From positions 17,615,725 through 17,679,724 of the forward strand of contig CM046866.1 of the NCBI GenBank assembly GCA_025617745.1: 64,000 bases of DNA. Direction: 5' to 3'. Of the stretch, positions 48,201-55,262 are shown one piece after another. Positions within the stretch are counted from its first letter, which is position 1, and each line of letters opens with the position of its first letter. The stretch is from Heliocidaris erythrogramma. Taxonomy: Eukaryota; Echinodermata; Echinoidea; Camarodonta; Echinometridae. Under the pieces are notes generated by a model. The model was not told the DNA's origin, did no database searches, and saw only the letters and a program-made list of their open reading frames with translations. The position numbers and the translations under genes are program-made.

Positions 48201-50089
48201 ATTCAGAACACTGCAGCCCGTCTCATTACCCGAACTAGAAGGCATGATCACATAACACCTGTCCTCCGTTCCCTTCATTGGCTCCCCATTCCTCAGCGAA
48301 TCAAGTTCAAAATATTACTCCTGACTTACAAGGCTCGTAATGGTCTGGCCCCTGCATACGTAACAAAACTCATCTCACCTAAACTCCAGACCTCCATCAG
48401 TCTTCGCTCATCCTCATCTTTGCATCTCCAACTTTCTCATGGTCCCCGAACTTTTACTCGTTATGGTGATCGTGCCTTCTCAGTCTGCGCCCCTAACCTC
48501 TGGAACAATTTACCTACTATTATTCGTGAAGCTCCAACAGTGGATACATTTAAATCCAGATTAAAAACCTTCCTCTTTAACAGCCAATGAATACATCATG
48601 TTCTCATTACTTCTGTATAATTATTTTGCATGTCATTCCTGTTTTTGTATTTGAAACTTACTCCCATACTATTTTGTTTGTATTATGTATATACATGTAT
48701 TCAACAGGTATTTTGTTATCTATAATTTTTGTTTCATAAATAGGTATTTTTATATTGTAAAGCGCTTTGAACCATTATGGATTAAGCGCTATATAAATGT
48801 TAATTATTATTATTTTTTTTAATTATTTAACTTTTTATTCAGTTTATTTCAAAAGAAGTATCTTTTGAAAATTGTAAAAATCTAAAAGATGAGTATAATT
48901 GAACTGTATTTCCTTATTACTATGATGGGTGTCATTATTGTGCATGGCATGTAAAAGTCACAGTGTAGAATGAAATTTAGGCTTGTAAATTGAAGAAAAT
49001 CTAAGGTTCTTGTTCAGGTATGACGTTAGAAAGATCTTTAGACTCATTTTAATTGTCCGGACCATCCGTTTTCTTCAGGAACGACCCATCTGTGTGGCTG
49101 AACTACGCTGTGTTTCTCTATAACCGAGGAGACAGGAAGAATGCCGCCAAGCACTTCACAACCTTTGAACAAAAACTACAGAAAATTAAGGAAGCTGGTA
49201 CCCAAGAAATTGACCAAGAGGTAAAGTTGGGTTTTCCCTCCTATGGGTTTGAACTATGATGTGTTTGTAAGAGCTTCTTCTTAATGGGGCAGAACGTCAT
49301 TGTTTTTTAAAATGTTGCATCAGGGAGTATTTATGTAGCAGGATGTTTCTGTTCTCATCTGATTTTCGGATTATGTCAACATGAACAAAGTGTGAATAGC
49401 AATTCTAAATAAAACTTATTTCAGTGTGACTGACATATAATTATATCTAGCTGTAATGTATGACTTAACTTCACTCAGAAAATTCTAAATTCTAAATTAG
49501 ATATTAAAATTTGGTTGAGCAACAATTCATTGTACAGCCTAGTTCAGACAAGACATGAAAACTACCTAAAAAGAAAAGAAGAAAGAAACGCTGCAGCAAT
49601 ATTTTATGTGTAAATGAATGTGACGAGGCAATATTTGGGGGGGGGGGGGTAAGAACCATTGCTACAGTAGGTGCAACAATGGCTCTGTGCGTACTCTCTA
49701 ATCTGAGTAATACGAGATACAGAGATGTAAAGCTTATCTTATTTTATTTTATTGCAGCATTATTCAGTTTCTGCTTTGTGTCTGAATATGCCAAAACGCT
49801 ATATCTTATATGTGTCTTGTTTTATGTGTATCCATTGTAGTTGACCGAGACTGCCGGCAAGCTAGGACCAGCCCTTCAAGTTGGAGAGAACCTCGTATGG
49901 AAAGATCAAGCCAGCAGCAGGGAACAGCAACCACAGAGTGGCATGCCACAGCCGCAACAAAAACCACAATCGATAGCCAACTCTGACGCTGCTCTGATGT
50001 CAGCGTTACAAAACGCCCCGCCGCCTTACTCTGCAGAAGATCCAGAGGTAGCCACTCGTCAGTCAAGAAGAAAAGAACTTGCACAGTAG
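36176..50089 (+). CDS. BBS4: BBS4, BBSome TPR subunit, complete gene of 13 coding exons
   Basis: The joined exons encode 530 residues (human BBS4: 519). BBS4 is a subunit of the BBSome, the eight-protein coat that moves membrane proteins in and out of cilia; it also binds pericentriolar PCM1 (family knowledge). Residues 1-65 are a charged, Pro-rich, poorly conserved tail. From about 66 the family signature begins ([14 protein letters not shown]), then tandem TPR repeats fill about 85-440 ([65 protein letters not shown]). The C-tail is Gln/Pro-rich. Coding exons: 36176-36205, 37307-37448, 38021-38100, 39206-39381, 40157-40283, 40597-40724, 41196-41250, 41825-41893, 42303-42455, 43645-43816, 44463-44532, 49079-49220, 49841-50089. 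All junctions use GT/AG and phases agree. A LINE with an uninterrupted ORF sits in intron 11. Confidence 0.95.
36481..36555. repeat. Purine-rich GAA/GGA tract in BBS4 intron 1
   Basis: GAAGAAGAAG and GGAGGAGAAG runs with A stretches; complementary in character to the pyrimidine tract at 34438-34790. Confidence 0.9.
36620..36712. repeat. Inverted repeat in BBS4 intron 1, left arm
   Basis: TAGACCGAAAATTCTGTCTC, CGTTCGTTAG, TTAGAGACAGAAACGCTTCA and CACTCGCCTGTGCAAAC pair with 36957-37070. Arms of about 90-110 bases are separated by about 245 bases. Confidence 0.85.
36957..37070. repeat. Inverted repeat in BBS4 intron 1, right arm
   Basis: GTTTGCACAGGCGAGTGAAT ... CTAACGAACGAGAGACAGAA ... TCGGTCTACCTCTCCT, inverse of 36620-36712, with about 20 extra bases (CCGACCCTATCCAAATAAG) inside. 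Confidence 0.85.
37307..37448 (+). CDS. BBS4: BBS4 coding exon 2
   Basis: Acceptor TTCCAG; encodes a Glu/Pro/Lys-rich tail ([16 protein letters not shown]) ending in GKK, donor AAAG|GTCTGT, phase 1. Low conservation is normal for this part of the family. Confidence 0.85.
38021..38100 (+). CDS. BBS4: BBS4 coding exon 3
   Basis: Encodes [20 protein letters not shown] and on to NCK; this is the conserved BBS4 N-terminal block just before the TPRs. Donor AAG|GTAATA, phase 0. Confidence 0.95.
38248..38424. mobile_element. MITE, ACAGTCAAACCTGTCTA family, copy 1 (BBS4 intron 3)
   Basis: CAGTCAAACCTGCTTTAGCG at the left and TATAGACAGGTTTCACTG at the right are inverted termini; internal ACCTGTCTATAAAGACCA also belongs to the family. 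A second copy is at 62963-63162. This type of element is common in marine invertebrate genomes (recollection, not searched). Confidence 0.85.
38425..39205. other. BBS4 intron 3, with a (GA)n tract
   Basis: Contains a GA-rich microsatellite at 38660-38790 and a short repeated AGTAAGTAAA run near 38956. Nothing else recognised. Confidence 0.5.
39206..39381 (+). CDS. BBS4: BBS4 coding exon 4
   Basis: Encodes [20 protein letters not shown] and on through LKQVARSL, the first TPR. Donor TCTTT|GTAAGT, phase 2. Confidence 0.95.
39670..39811. mobile_element. MITE, family C (BBS4 intron 4)
   Basis: GGGGAGCGTTTCATGAAAGG and CCTTTCATGAAACGCCCCCC are inverted ends; GTCGGATATTTTATCCGAC is a second nested palindrome. 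It keeps the family core CTTGCATCTGATTGGCTGAG. Confidence 0.9.
39815..40030 (-). mobile_element. tRNA-derived SINE, minus strand (BBS4 intron 4)
   Basis: Read on the minus strand it starts GGCGCGATGACTCAGTGGCA (A box-like), has GGACCCGGGTTTGAAAAC (B box-like) and continues CTCTTTGGTAAGGCATTATC. A more diverged relative is at 43255-43440. The tRNA-like head differs from that of the SINE at 23571. Confidence 0.75.
40157..40283 (+). CDS. BBS4: BBS4 coding exon 5
   Basis: Preceded by a strong T/C tract and CCCCAG. Encodes [17 protein letters not shown] to LKEYIK. Donor AAG|GTAATA, phase 0. Confidence 0.95.
40295..40403 (+). mobile_element. SINE 3' fragment with (ATT)n tail (BBS4 intron 5)
   Basis: GACTGGGGTAATATTAAGTC, AATCGCTTAGAGACAT, GGCGCTATACATATAAATCC and an ATT tail, matching the 3' half of the SINE at 23571-23875. 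Confidence 0.7.
40597..40724 (+). CDS. BBS4: BBS4 coding exon 6
   Basis: Encodes [20 protein letters not shown] to YKRAV, one TPR. Donor GGA|GTAAGT, phase 2. Confidence 0.95.
40850..40873. repeat. (ATTG)n microsatellite (BBS4 intron 6)
   Basis: Run of ATTG/GATT units; neighbouring sequence has diverged GATA/TAGA repeats from 40750 to 40840. Confidence 0.85.
41196..41250 (+). CDS. BBS4: BBS4 coding exon 7
   Basis: Short exon encoding [18 protein letters not shown]. Acceptor TTAAAG has a weak polypyrimidine tract, but frame and conservation fix it. Donor CAG|GTAAAG, phase 0. Confidence 0.95.
41320..41795 (+). mobile_element. 5'-truncated LINE fragment (CR1/L2-like) (BBS4 intron 7)
   Basis: ATTCAGAACACAGCAGCGAG encodes IQNTAAR and is followed by an LHWLPV frame, the same C-terminal region as residues about 1050-1090 of the uninterrupted LINE protein. 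Frames are broken. The end has TATGCGCTTTATAATAAATC, the GCGCT-type LINE tail. Sense orientation relative to BBS4. Confidence 0.8.
41825..41893 (+). CDS. BBS4: BBS4 coding exon 8
   Basis: Encodes [20 protein letters not shown] then HVK. Donor AAG|GTATGT, phase 0. Confidence 0.95.
42303..42455 (+). CDS. BBS4: BBS4 coding exon 9
   Basis: Encodes [20 protein letters not shown] to FFGKKKYVA, the most conserved part of the family. Donor GCG|GTAAGT, phase 0. Confidence 0.97.
42842..43192. mobile_element. MITE with very long inverted repeats (BBS4 intron 9)
   Basis: GGCACAAAAAAGAGACATGA and TCATGTCTCTTTTTCGTGCC are the termini, and pairing continues inward over more than 100 bases per arm (CTGCACTCATCAGGTTATCA / TGATAACCTGATTAGTGCAG; ATATTATACTCGATGAACCC / GGTTCATCAAGTATAATAT). 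Few arm differences suggest a young insertion. No ORF. Confidence 0.9.
43255..43440 (-). mobile_element. Diverged tRNA-derived SINE, minus strand (BBS4 intron 9)
   Basis: On the minus strand CTCAGTAGATACAGCAATGG, TAGTTTGAAACCGGA and CTCTGGTAAGGCATCAATCC match the SINE at 39815-40030 in order. Confidence 0.65.
43645..43816 (+). CDS. BBS4: BBS4 coding exon 10
   Basis: Encodes [20 protein letters not shown] to GQLYMLLA, including [17 protein letters not shown]. Donor GCTG|GTAGGA, phase 1. Confidence 0.97.
43925..43950. repeat. (GA)n microsatellite (BBS4 intron 10)
   Basis: Perfect GA repeat. C and A runs follow at about 44125-44150. Confidence 0.95.
44463..44532 (+). CDS. BBS4: BBS4 coding exon 11
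   Basis: Encodes [20 protein letters not shown] and ALE. Donor GAAGA|GTAAGT, phase 2. The following intron (4.5 kb) contains the LINE. Confidence 0.95.
45050..48825 (+). mobile_element. CR1/L2-type LINE in BBS4 intron 11, uninterrupted ORF
   Basis: A non-LTR retrotransposon in the same orientation as BBS4. The 3' end is clear: after the stop at 48590 come about 200 bases of 3' UTR, TGTAAAGCGCTTTGAACC, AAGCGCTATATAAATG and an (ATT)n tail, typical of the CR1/L2 group (family knowledge). The 5' boundary is not visible and is set approximately; these elements often lack target-site duplications. There is no separate ORF1, so the element may be truncated or of a one-ORF type. Confidence 0.85.
45105..48590 (+). 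CDS. LINE polyprotein: endonuclease plus reverse transcriptase
   Basis: An unbroken 1161-residue frame. Residues 1-130 are not recognised; 144-161 are a basic tract ([18 protein letters not shown]) fit for nucleic-acid binding. An APE-type endonuclease spans about 213-435 with its expected motifs WNARS, TESWL, YRPP, GDFN and SDH. The reverse transcriptase spans about 645-915 with [25 protein letters not shown] and the catalytic YADD near 880. The C-terminal domain (about 960-1161) has HIQNTAARL and [10 protein letters not shown], typical of CR1/L2-like elements. One oddity is MGPLDF after GVPQGSV, where a hydrophobic residue is usual instead of Asp. Lack of any stop over 3.5 kb points to a recent insertion. 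Confidence 0.93.
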   Translation: MASARDMKLIFFCINHIIFAVILCQYTSIDHCTCTHSELALLPFGFVQPAILSDYQLPFVGLDSLGLNSKPPHNAMALDLGLIQYTALYLHSLCSNDEECKLYREVCLRIESMHLLRKECSVHGDHRGTSSGLCSRYWKHGKRKHWRKRGKRGGKRVNCLQPIPVLVSTSDHHSKCRPVRHSSRSHRNPNLIYLTQSQEASSTGPRPNRALLRMGLWNARSMNNKTTMICDLIISNNLDLLIVTESWLRGDSKDNSTIADIIATLPEFRLLHEHRKSRGGGICIIHRASLELSPNSSVKFTSFEHMDILVRISTSVVFRIYAIYRPPPSSRNKLSYETFVSEFSSFLETVTIDQHQQVLMGDFNIHVDDITNRDAKTFLDILDAIDFQQHVARSTHQAGHTLDLLITRKVDHPILNVDIVSGLPSDHLAVITTLTFTRPPCAKKMITCRKLREIDLVQFRTDIKNLLYVLPTAKNGSEMAEQYNIVLRELLDKHAPMRSTLVSLRPRAPWYTSEVSEAKRAKRRAERKMRSSGLEVDSQQYKEKCNQYNNMLSKSKSRYLTDKIAQCDTKQLFQFVQKLSTCKSQQLLPDRESDSDLANEFGLFFHSKIRNIVSSFQSHANHSMDCDDDVVTTHRLSIFEPVSESQVRKVIHQSPSKSCQLDPIPSWLLKECIDEVAPFLTGLINLCLSTGEVPAAYKTSHVVPLLKKPSLDLNELRNYRPIANQAFVAKTLERIVASQIRSYLEDAELYPVMQSAYRQFHSTETALLKVTNDLLLAVDKGHQAILILLDFSAAFETIDHTILIKRFHNVYGFDGVVLHWLDSYLKDRKQIITLNGVQSEPFPLPWGVPQGSVMGPLDFLLFTGPLCDVISSHGVEHVMYADDTQLYLILKQNEIPNGVMRLEQCISDVKEWVSSNNLMLNAAKTEVMHVTSPFRKPDHVLRSLKFDGVAITPSDSVRDLGVMLDDKLTMKQHISKMCRAASFGIHKIGKLRKFLDRSSTERLVNAFITSHIDYCNSLLINLPSSHLTKLQHIQNTAARLITRTRRHDHITPVLRSLHWLPIPQRIKFKILLLTYKARNGLAPAYVTKLISPKLQTSISLRSSSSLHLQLSHGPRTFTRYGDRAFSVCAPNLWNNLPTIIREAPTVDTFKSRLKTFLFNSQ
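49079..49220 (+). CDS. BBS4: BBS4 coding exon 12
   Basis: Encodes [20 protein letters not shown] to EIDQE, the last TPR. Acceptor TTCTTCAG; donor GAG|GTAAAG, phase 0. Confidence 0.95.
49841..50089 (+). CDS. BBS4: BBS4 coding exon 13 with stop
   Basis: Encodes [20 protein letters not shown], conserved in the family, then a Gln/Pro-rich tail ending in [10 protein letters not shown] and TAG. Confidence 0.95.
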   Translation: MTETAGKLGPALQVGENLVWKDQASSREQQPQSGMPQPQQKPQSIANSDAALMSALQNAPPPYSAEDPEVATRQSRRKELAQ

Positions 50090-50700
50090 ACATTGATTGT
50101 GATTCCATGGAGGATTGTGGGTAATGAAGAGATGATGGAATGTTTGCGCAGAATCAAGACGCAAAAATAAAGTACATCATGCCGCTCCTGTGGCTGTTCA
50201 CTTCAATAATGTTCCAAATTTTGGACACTTCTTTGGCAGAATGCAGAGTCCCACAGTCCTTGCTTCACCTGTAACTGACAAGCTATTATTATATGTAGTA
50301 GTTACAGCATTGTCAAGCTTTGGAATTGTTAGAACATTTTTTTATTTATGCATAAATTTGAACTATTTGATCTACATGTATTCAGTTCACCCTGTTTTCA
50401 CTATGCAACAGTTGTCAGTGGCATTGGTTGTCATAAACGAGGTCAGTTTATACAAAACGGCTCTCAGTCCTGCTCTTGTGGGTAATGTATGCTCCTTTGT
50501 GTACAAATTTAGTTCAAGTGTTAACAGCACTGTGTTAAAAAAAAATCCAGCATTTTCCTTGTCTGGACCCATTTTAAGCAAGGACCATAGAAGTCAGGCA
50601 ATTTGCTTCTTCAAGTAGAGGCTGTGTAATAAAATCTAATTGAGTGAGTGCCAATGGTAGCTTGTAATTGATGAATAAACTCCAGGCAAATTAAACATGA
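50090..50700 (+). other. BBS4 3' untranslated region (extent uncertain)
   Basis: An AATAAA lies at 50166-50171, 77 bases after the stop, and another at 50674-50679. Either or both could direct polyadenylation. The sequence between is unique and has a non-significant frame. Confidence 0.5.
50166..50171 (+). terminator. Candidate BBS4 polyadenylation signal
   Basis: Canonical AATAAA close to the stop codon. A second, at 50674-50679, is an alternative. Choice cannot be made without transcript data. Confidence 0.45.
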
Positions 50701-51249
50701 TTCAAAGTATGATATACCATAATGAGAAAAAAAGGGTTTTCTTACACTATACATTTTCATTAGATGTGTAAAATCGTTTCGTAGCACATCTTTTCAATAT
50801 CAAGTTAAATGTCTGGAGCATAAGCTTTTCCTATCGTAATTTTATTATGTATTTTTTATTTCAGAATAATCTTTGTAGCATGAAGATATCTCATGGCCGA
50901 AATTACATCACATTATTAAACATGCCTATCAAGAAATGCGTTATGTAGGTATAAACCAGTTCGTAATTAGTACATGGTACAAATGACGCTGAAATGAACC
51001 CATTTGTAAACGATATCTGTTTTGGTGGACGTGCAACTTGTTGTTTAACTTGTAAAATCAAACTGGACCGTGCATTATGGTACGCACACTATGAAAGCGT
51101 ATAAAGGTCAATTGTACTCGGTACAAATGACCTTATCTGCACACGCGCAAATTGTAATTACGAACTGGCTTATTCAGATCTAGTTGATTAAATATATGAA
51201 GGTAATGTAAATGAATACTTCATAACAAGAGCTAACAGTACGATTCTGT
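50701..51249. other. Intergenic DNA, nothing recognised
   Basis: Diverged inverted similarity lies near 50940-51180 (AACCAGTTCGTAATTAGTAC / GTAATTACGAACTGG; GTACAAATGAC on both sides), giving a likely MITE-type hairpin of about 220 bases. No gene seen. Confidence 0.45.
50952..51170. mobile_element. Inverted-repeat element (probable MITE)
   Basis: AACCAGTTCGTAATTA at the left and TAATTACGAACTGGCTTAT at the right are inverted termini about 220 bases apart; TGGTACAAATGACG and GGTACAAATGACC lie inside. No coding capacity. Confidence 0.65.
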
Positions 51250-51575
51250 CTTTTGTAAACAAATTTTTAGGCATTTTACTCCCAGTCTTAAAGATCGTAT
51301 GCTCGATCTGTAATGAAAAACACAAGTCAGAAAAAATTGGAACCAGCGGGATTCGAACCTATCATCTACTGCTTGCCGGGCAGCGACTTAACCACCAGGC
51401 TATTCTGGTTCACGGCCAAGTCACGATGAACTGGAATCAAATACCCTAGATCCTCTTCTTTCTGACTCATTAACATTCAACGGTCCGCCGTAGACAATGG
51501 TTAGTAAACGAAGAAGCTTGATGGGAGGAATTTTAATTTGTAAACAAATTTTTAGGCATTTTACTCCCAGTGTTT
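51250..51575 (-). repeat. Composite repeat, family E, with tRNA-like module
   Basis: A 35-base block containing AAATTTTTAGGCATTTTACTCCCAGT is repeated at both ends (51255 and 51538). Between them, on the minus strand, is a tRNA-like module at 51340-51412 with TAGCCTGGTGGTTAAGTCG (A box-like) and AGGTTCGAATCCCGC (B box), closed by ACCAG / CTGGT pairing. D- and T-arm pairing is imperfect, so it is not a functional tRNA. Blocks of this repeat recur, permuted, at 33120-33228. Confidence 0.75.
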
Positions 51576-52487
51576 AAGATTCTGTCTTTGTTTTCATTAT
51601 GGTATGAAAGGATTCAGCTGTAAACGTTTGTGTTTTAGATGCAAGATCATAATTATGATAAAATTAATTTTAAATCAAGGCTTTTTCAATATTTGTAGTG
51701 ATCAGACTTTTGGTTTGTTAGGTTAAAGGTCAACGAGGTCAGTGAACATGAAATTGTAGGCTTCTTGTTCTGGTTAGTGGTATCACAATTCAAGAACAGT
51801 TTGAGTCATGAACTTCACTGAATTTAGGTGGAGGCATATAGGAGATGCATTCGCATTCATCTTGGTTTTTTTCCAAGGCAGATTTAGGACCCCTTGTGTA
51901 TTGAATGAAATCAGTTGGATATTGTTGGTGCAAATAACAAATATATAGGTGAATTATTTGAACCTGTACTACAAATGTACGTGAACATTCTGTATGGGCA
52001 GGGAGACTGTCAATTTATTTGTATCACCTTGAGGGAGATGTACAGTGAGAAGTTTGTAGAATTATTATTTTATATTTGTAGTGCAATGTTTAGGCTTTAT
52101 TAGACCAATCAAAAGACTGCCTTTGATGTTATGGTTTTTCATTTCAGGATATAGATATACATATCATGTAAATTATATTGAATTATATGAAGTTTAGATT
52201 GGCTTTGTTGAAGAATTAATCTTAATGACATGAATTTACTCATCAATAGGTTGTCATATTTTGAAAGTTTTTGTTGGCATGGTGGCGTGGTGGAGTTTCA
52301 TTTCTGCTTTTAACTGAATAGACAACGAATTGAATCGCTTGGTTATTGTAGCCTCTTCGCTAAAATTCCAATTATAGAAAATACACATACAGGTTTTGTT
52401 CAAGGAAGTGTATGGAAAGAACACTGGGTTATCTTCATTGCAAAGTTAGACTCCTCTCCCAGCACCTTGATTTAGTCATTTTATTTG
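51576..52487. other. Intergenic DNA, nothing recognised
   Basis: AT-rich; no gene recognised. Confidence 0.4.
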
Positions 52488-52661
52488 CAGTGGAAGCTCA
52501 TTATAAAGAGCACTTTTATAACAAACTCTCTTTATAACAAGGTAATTTTGCTAGTCCCACCGCTTTGAATTCTATTGTTTATTTAGTCCTGCTATACCAA
52601 GGTTTCGATATAAAGAGGTAATTTCCTTGGTCCCAAGGAGTCTGTTGTAACAAGTTTCCAG
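52488..52661. mobile_element. MITE or deleted DNA transposon, CAGTGGAAGCTCATTATAA ends
   Basis: The left CAGTGGAAGCTCATTATAAAG and right CTGTTGTAACAAGTTTCCAG are imperfect inverted repeats of a kind seen in pogo/Tigger and other Tc1/mariner elements (CAGT..AAC.TC.TTATAA; family recollection). An internal TTATAACAA.GGTAATTTTGCT repeats as AAAGAGGTAATTTCC. No transposase is left. Confidence 0.7.
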
Positions 52662-52893
52662 TTATTCGTCATTGATCTAAGAAATGTACATGTACATGTG
52701 TGTAATATTCTTTACTTAGATGTCAATGAATTAATATGTAAATAATAAATAGATCATCTGAAAGATGAAATGTAGAATAAACATGCAGTCTTGTGTGATT
52801 TGTATAGGGGCGATTCCAAGGGATTTCCTCGCATTCATTGTCAATTACCTCAATTACCTCACTCCGTAATTGTACCAAGTTGATGTAATTAAA

Positions 52894-53490
52894 GCTCTTA
52901 AAGAAAGAGGAAATCCAACCTTAATGGCAAGTTGCTTTTAAAGAAAGAGGAAAAATCAGAGAAGCAGATTGGTGAAAGTTTGAACGAAATCCGACTAGCA
53001 ATAAGAACGATATGAATTTTTGAAAGCTGTAATCACTATATATATGGGAATGACAAATTGGCCGAATAGGTAATGTTGCTGTGTAGTTGCGGACAACTCA
53101 CCCATTTGCTCCAATACACAAAATTACTGTCATTTTTTCCAAAATATATTACTCAGTAGGATCTTTTCTTTCACGAGGACCAACCGTATAACAATATGCT
53201 ATCTCCAATATATTTTGAGTACTGCCCTGAGGGTAAAGGCGCTTCGGAGAAAACCACAATTTAATATTTTTGTGTACAACAAACGGGAGAGTTGTCCACA
53301 AGTACGTCACAATTGACTCGCCAAATTGCGAAATTTGAGATTTGCATAGATGTAGGGATCTCATTTTTCAAACACCCATAACTTTATTCCTTGTCTGATT
53401 TCTTTCGGAACTTTCACCATCCAGTCTTTCTTATTTTTCTGCTATCACACAAATCATCTTATTAACAAGGTTGGATTGCACTTTAATGAG
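52894..53490 (-). mobile_element. Long-TIR MITE, family A, full copy in inverse orientation
   Basis: Starts GAGGAAATCCAACCTTAATG and ends TTAACAAGGTTGGATTGCAC; matches 29377-29978 on the opposite strand over its whole length, including the middle (GGCCGAATAGGTAATG, TTGAGTACTGCCCTGAGGGT). No ORF kept between copies. Confidence 0.85.
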
Positions 53491-54401
53491 AGCAGGGACC
53501 TTCTCAGACATCAAGTAAAGCTATATCTTAAAACATTTCAAGTAAAAATTTTCTTGAAGAAGCATATGCTACATTAAAAAAATAATGACATTATAAACAG
53601 AATAAGGGACAGTTGCTTTTAACAACTTCCAAGTTTCCTACTCCACATTATTATCATTATTTCACCATAAATACATTCAAACTTAAATCCACTGATGAAA
53701 ATATACACATGACAAAAATATGTCTTTGAAAAGGAATAGTTTGGTAAAGTTTATTTTAGTTTTATCATGATAAAACATTAACATGCAATATGACAGGATT
53801 TTTTCTTCTTCAAACAATATAACCTATATTTGTTTAATCACATACCCCAAAATATCACATCATCCAAAATTATTTTGGATGCCATCTCTGATGTATATAA
53901 TCTGAAACATAATAGTGACATATTTGAAAAGATGGATAATTGTTTATTGAAATACATGAGTCTTGAACTCTCTGTAAGTACAATAGTTTTTTCCCACACT
54001 TTAAACATACTGATACAAGAGTTAAATTTCAGTAAGTTAAAGAAACTAAAAGAGATAAGATTAGCACAGATGGAAAGAAATGTATCATAGCTGTAGCATT
54101 TTCTCGAGGAAAGAATGTATGAAGTGAATCATTTCTTTACCTATGGAAGACTCAAATATCAATACCTAAAATCAAATGTTTTATATATGTTTTTGACAAG
54201 TGTGAGATCAACTTACGCCAGGTTGGTTATAAACAGATTATTTATACCTCCGCTTATCACTCCAGTCAGTCACTGAACAAATTTAATGTGAAATTTCTGA
54301 CTTCTACAAACAAAATCAATTCAAACTAAAAATGTCTACACAATCCAATACAAATATGTGATGACGAGTGCTAATTGAATATGACAGTGAATAGGTAGAG
54401 G
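53491..54401. other. Intergenic DNA, nothing recognised
   Basis: AT-rich; an 86-codon frame at 53830-54090 has no recognisable domain. Confidence 0.4.
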
Positions 54402-54643
54402 CAGTGGCGTAGCTATTGTGGGGGCAGGTTGGGGCACGTGCCCCCCAAATTGTGGAGAAAAAGAGAAAAGGAGAAAAACGTGAGAGGGACAATTGAACAT
54501 GAAGAGAAGACACCATGAACGACTCTCACACCCACCTCCTAATTCCCATGGCTCTGTAAATTCCCATTTTATATTAATAATAATTTTATTCATCAAGTAA
54601 GACCAGTGCCCCCCTAAATGTCTGGATCCATGCTATGCCACTG
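54402..54643 (+). mobile_element. MITE, CAGTGGCGTAGC family, good copy
   Basis: CAGTGGCGTAGCTA at the left and ATGCTATGCCACTG at the right are terminal inverted repeats 242 bases apart; TGCCCCCCAAAT / GTGCCCCCCTAAATG also pair in character. An older copy is at 11833-12155. No ORF of note. Confidence 0.85.
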
Positions 54644-54764
54644 GACAGAGGTAGTCACAATCTCAAAGGCTAGTTTTTCATATTAGCCAGGTAAAATAAA
54701 TGCCTGGTCACATGTATGCTCTCAACCAATCATGTGAATAGGATCTACTTCACCATTTTATAAT

Positions 54765-54815
54765 GTCTGTTGAGAGCCAGAAGGGTGTTAACTCATATCG
54801 TCCTTGTGGTTCTAA
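54765..54815. repeat. Half of the GTCTGTTGAGAGCCAGAAGG palindrome
   Basis: GTCTGTTGAGAGCCAGAAGGGTGTTAACTCATATCG matches the left half of 5376-5462 (one half only here). Confidence 0.65.
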
Positions 54816-54846
54816 AGAAGAGAGTACTATTACTTGATTGAAGTCA

Positions 54847-55262
54847 AAGGGCAATCCAACCTTGGTAATAAGATGATTTGTGTGAAAGCAGAAAAATAAG
54901 AAAAAATAGATGGTGAAAGTTTGAAATAAATTGGAAAAGGTATAAGAAAGTTATGGGTGTTTCAAAAATGAGATCACTACATCTATGCGAATCTCAAATT
55001 GGCAGTTTGGTGAGTAAATTGTGACATACTTGTGGACAACTCTGCCGTTTGTCATGTATACACAAAAATATCATTAATTTGAGGTTTTCTCCAAAGCGTC
55101 TCCACCCTCGGGGCAGTACTCAAAATATATAACTTTCAAAAATTCATAACTTTCTTATTGCTTGTCCGATTTTGTTCAAACTTTTACCAATCTGCTTCTC
55201 TGATTTTTCCCTCTTTCTTTCAGAGCAACTTGCCATTAAGGTTGGATTTCCCTTTAATGATA
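54847..55262 (+). mobile_element. Long-TIR MITE, family A, internally deleted copy
   Basis: AAAGGGCAATCCAACCTTGG at the left, CCATTAAGGTTGGATTTCCC at the right; same orientation and sequence as 29377-29978, but about 190 bases of the right-centre part are missing (CAGTACTCAAAATATA joins directly to ACTTTCAAAAATTCATAACT). Confidence 0.85.

Noticed and set aside
51340-51412. Possible functional tRNA gene on the minus strand
   Set aside because: B box and acceptor pairing are good, but D- and T-arm pairing is poor and it lies within a repeated unit, so it is a SINE-type head.
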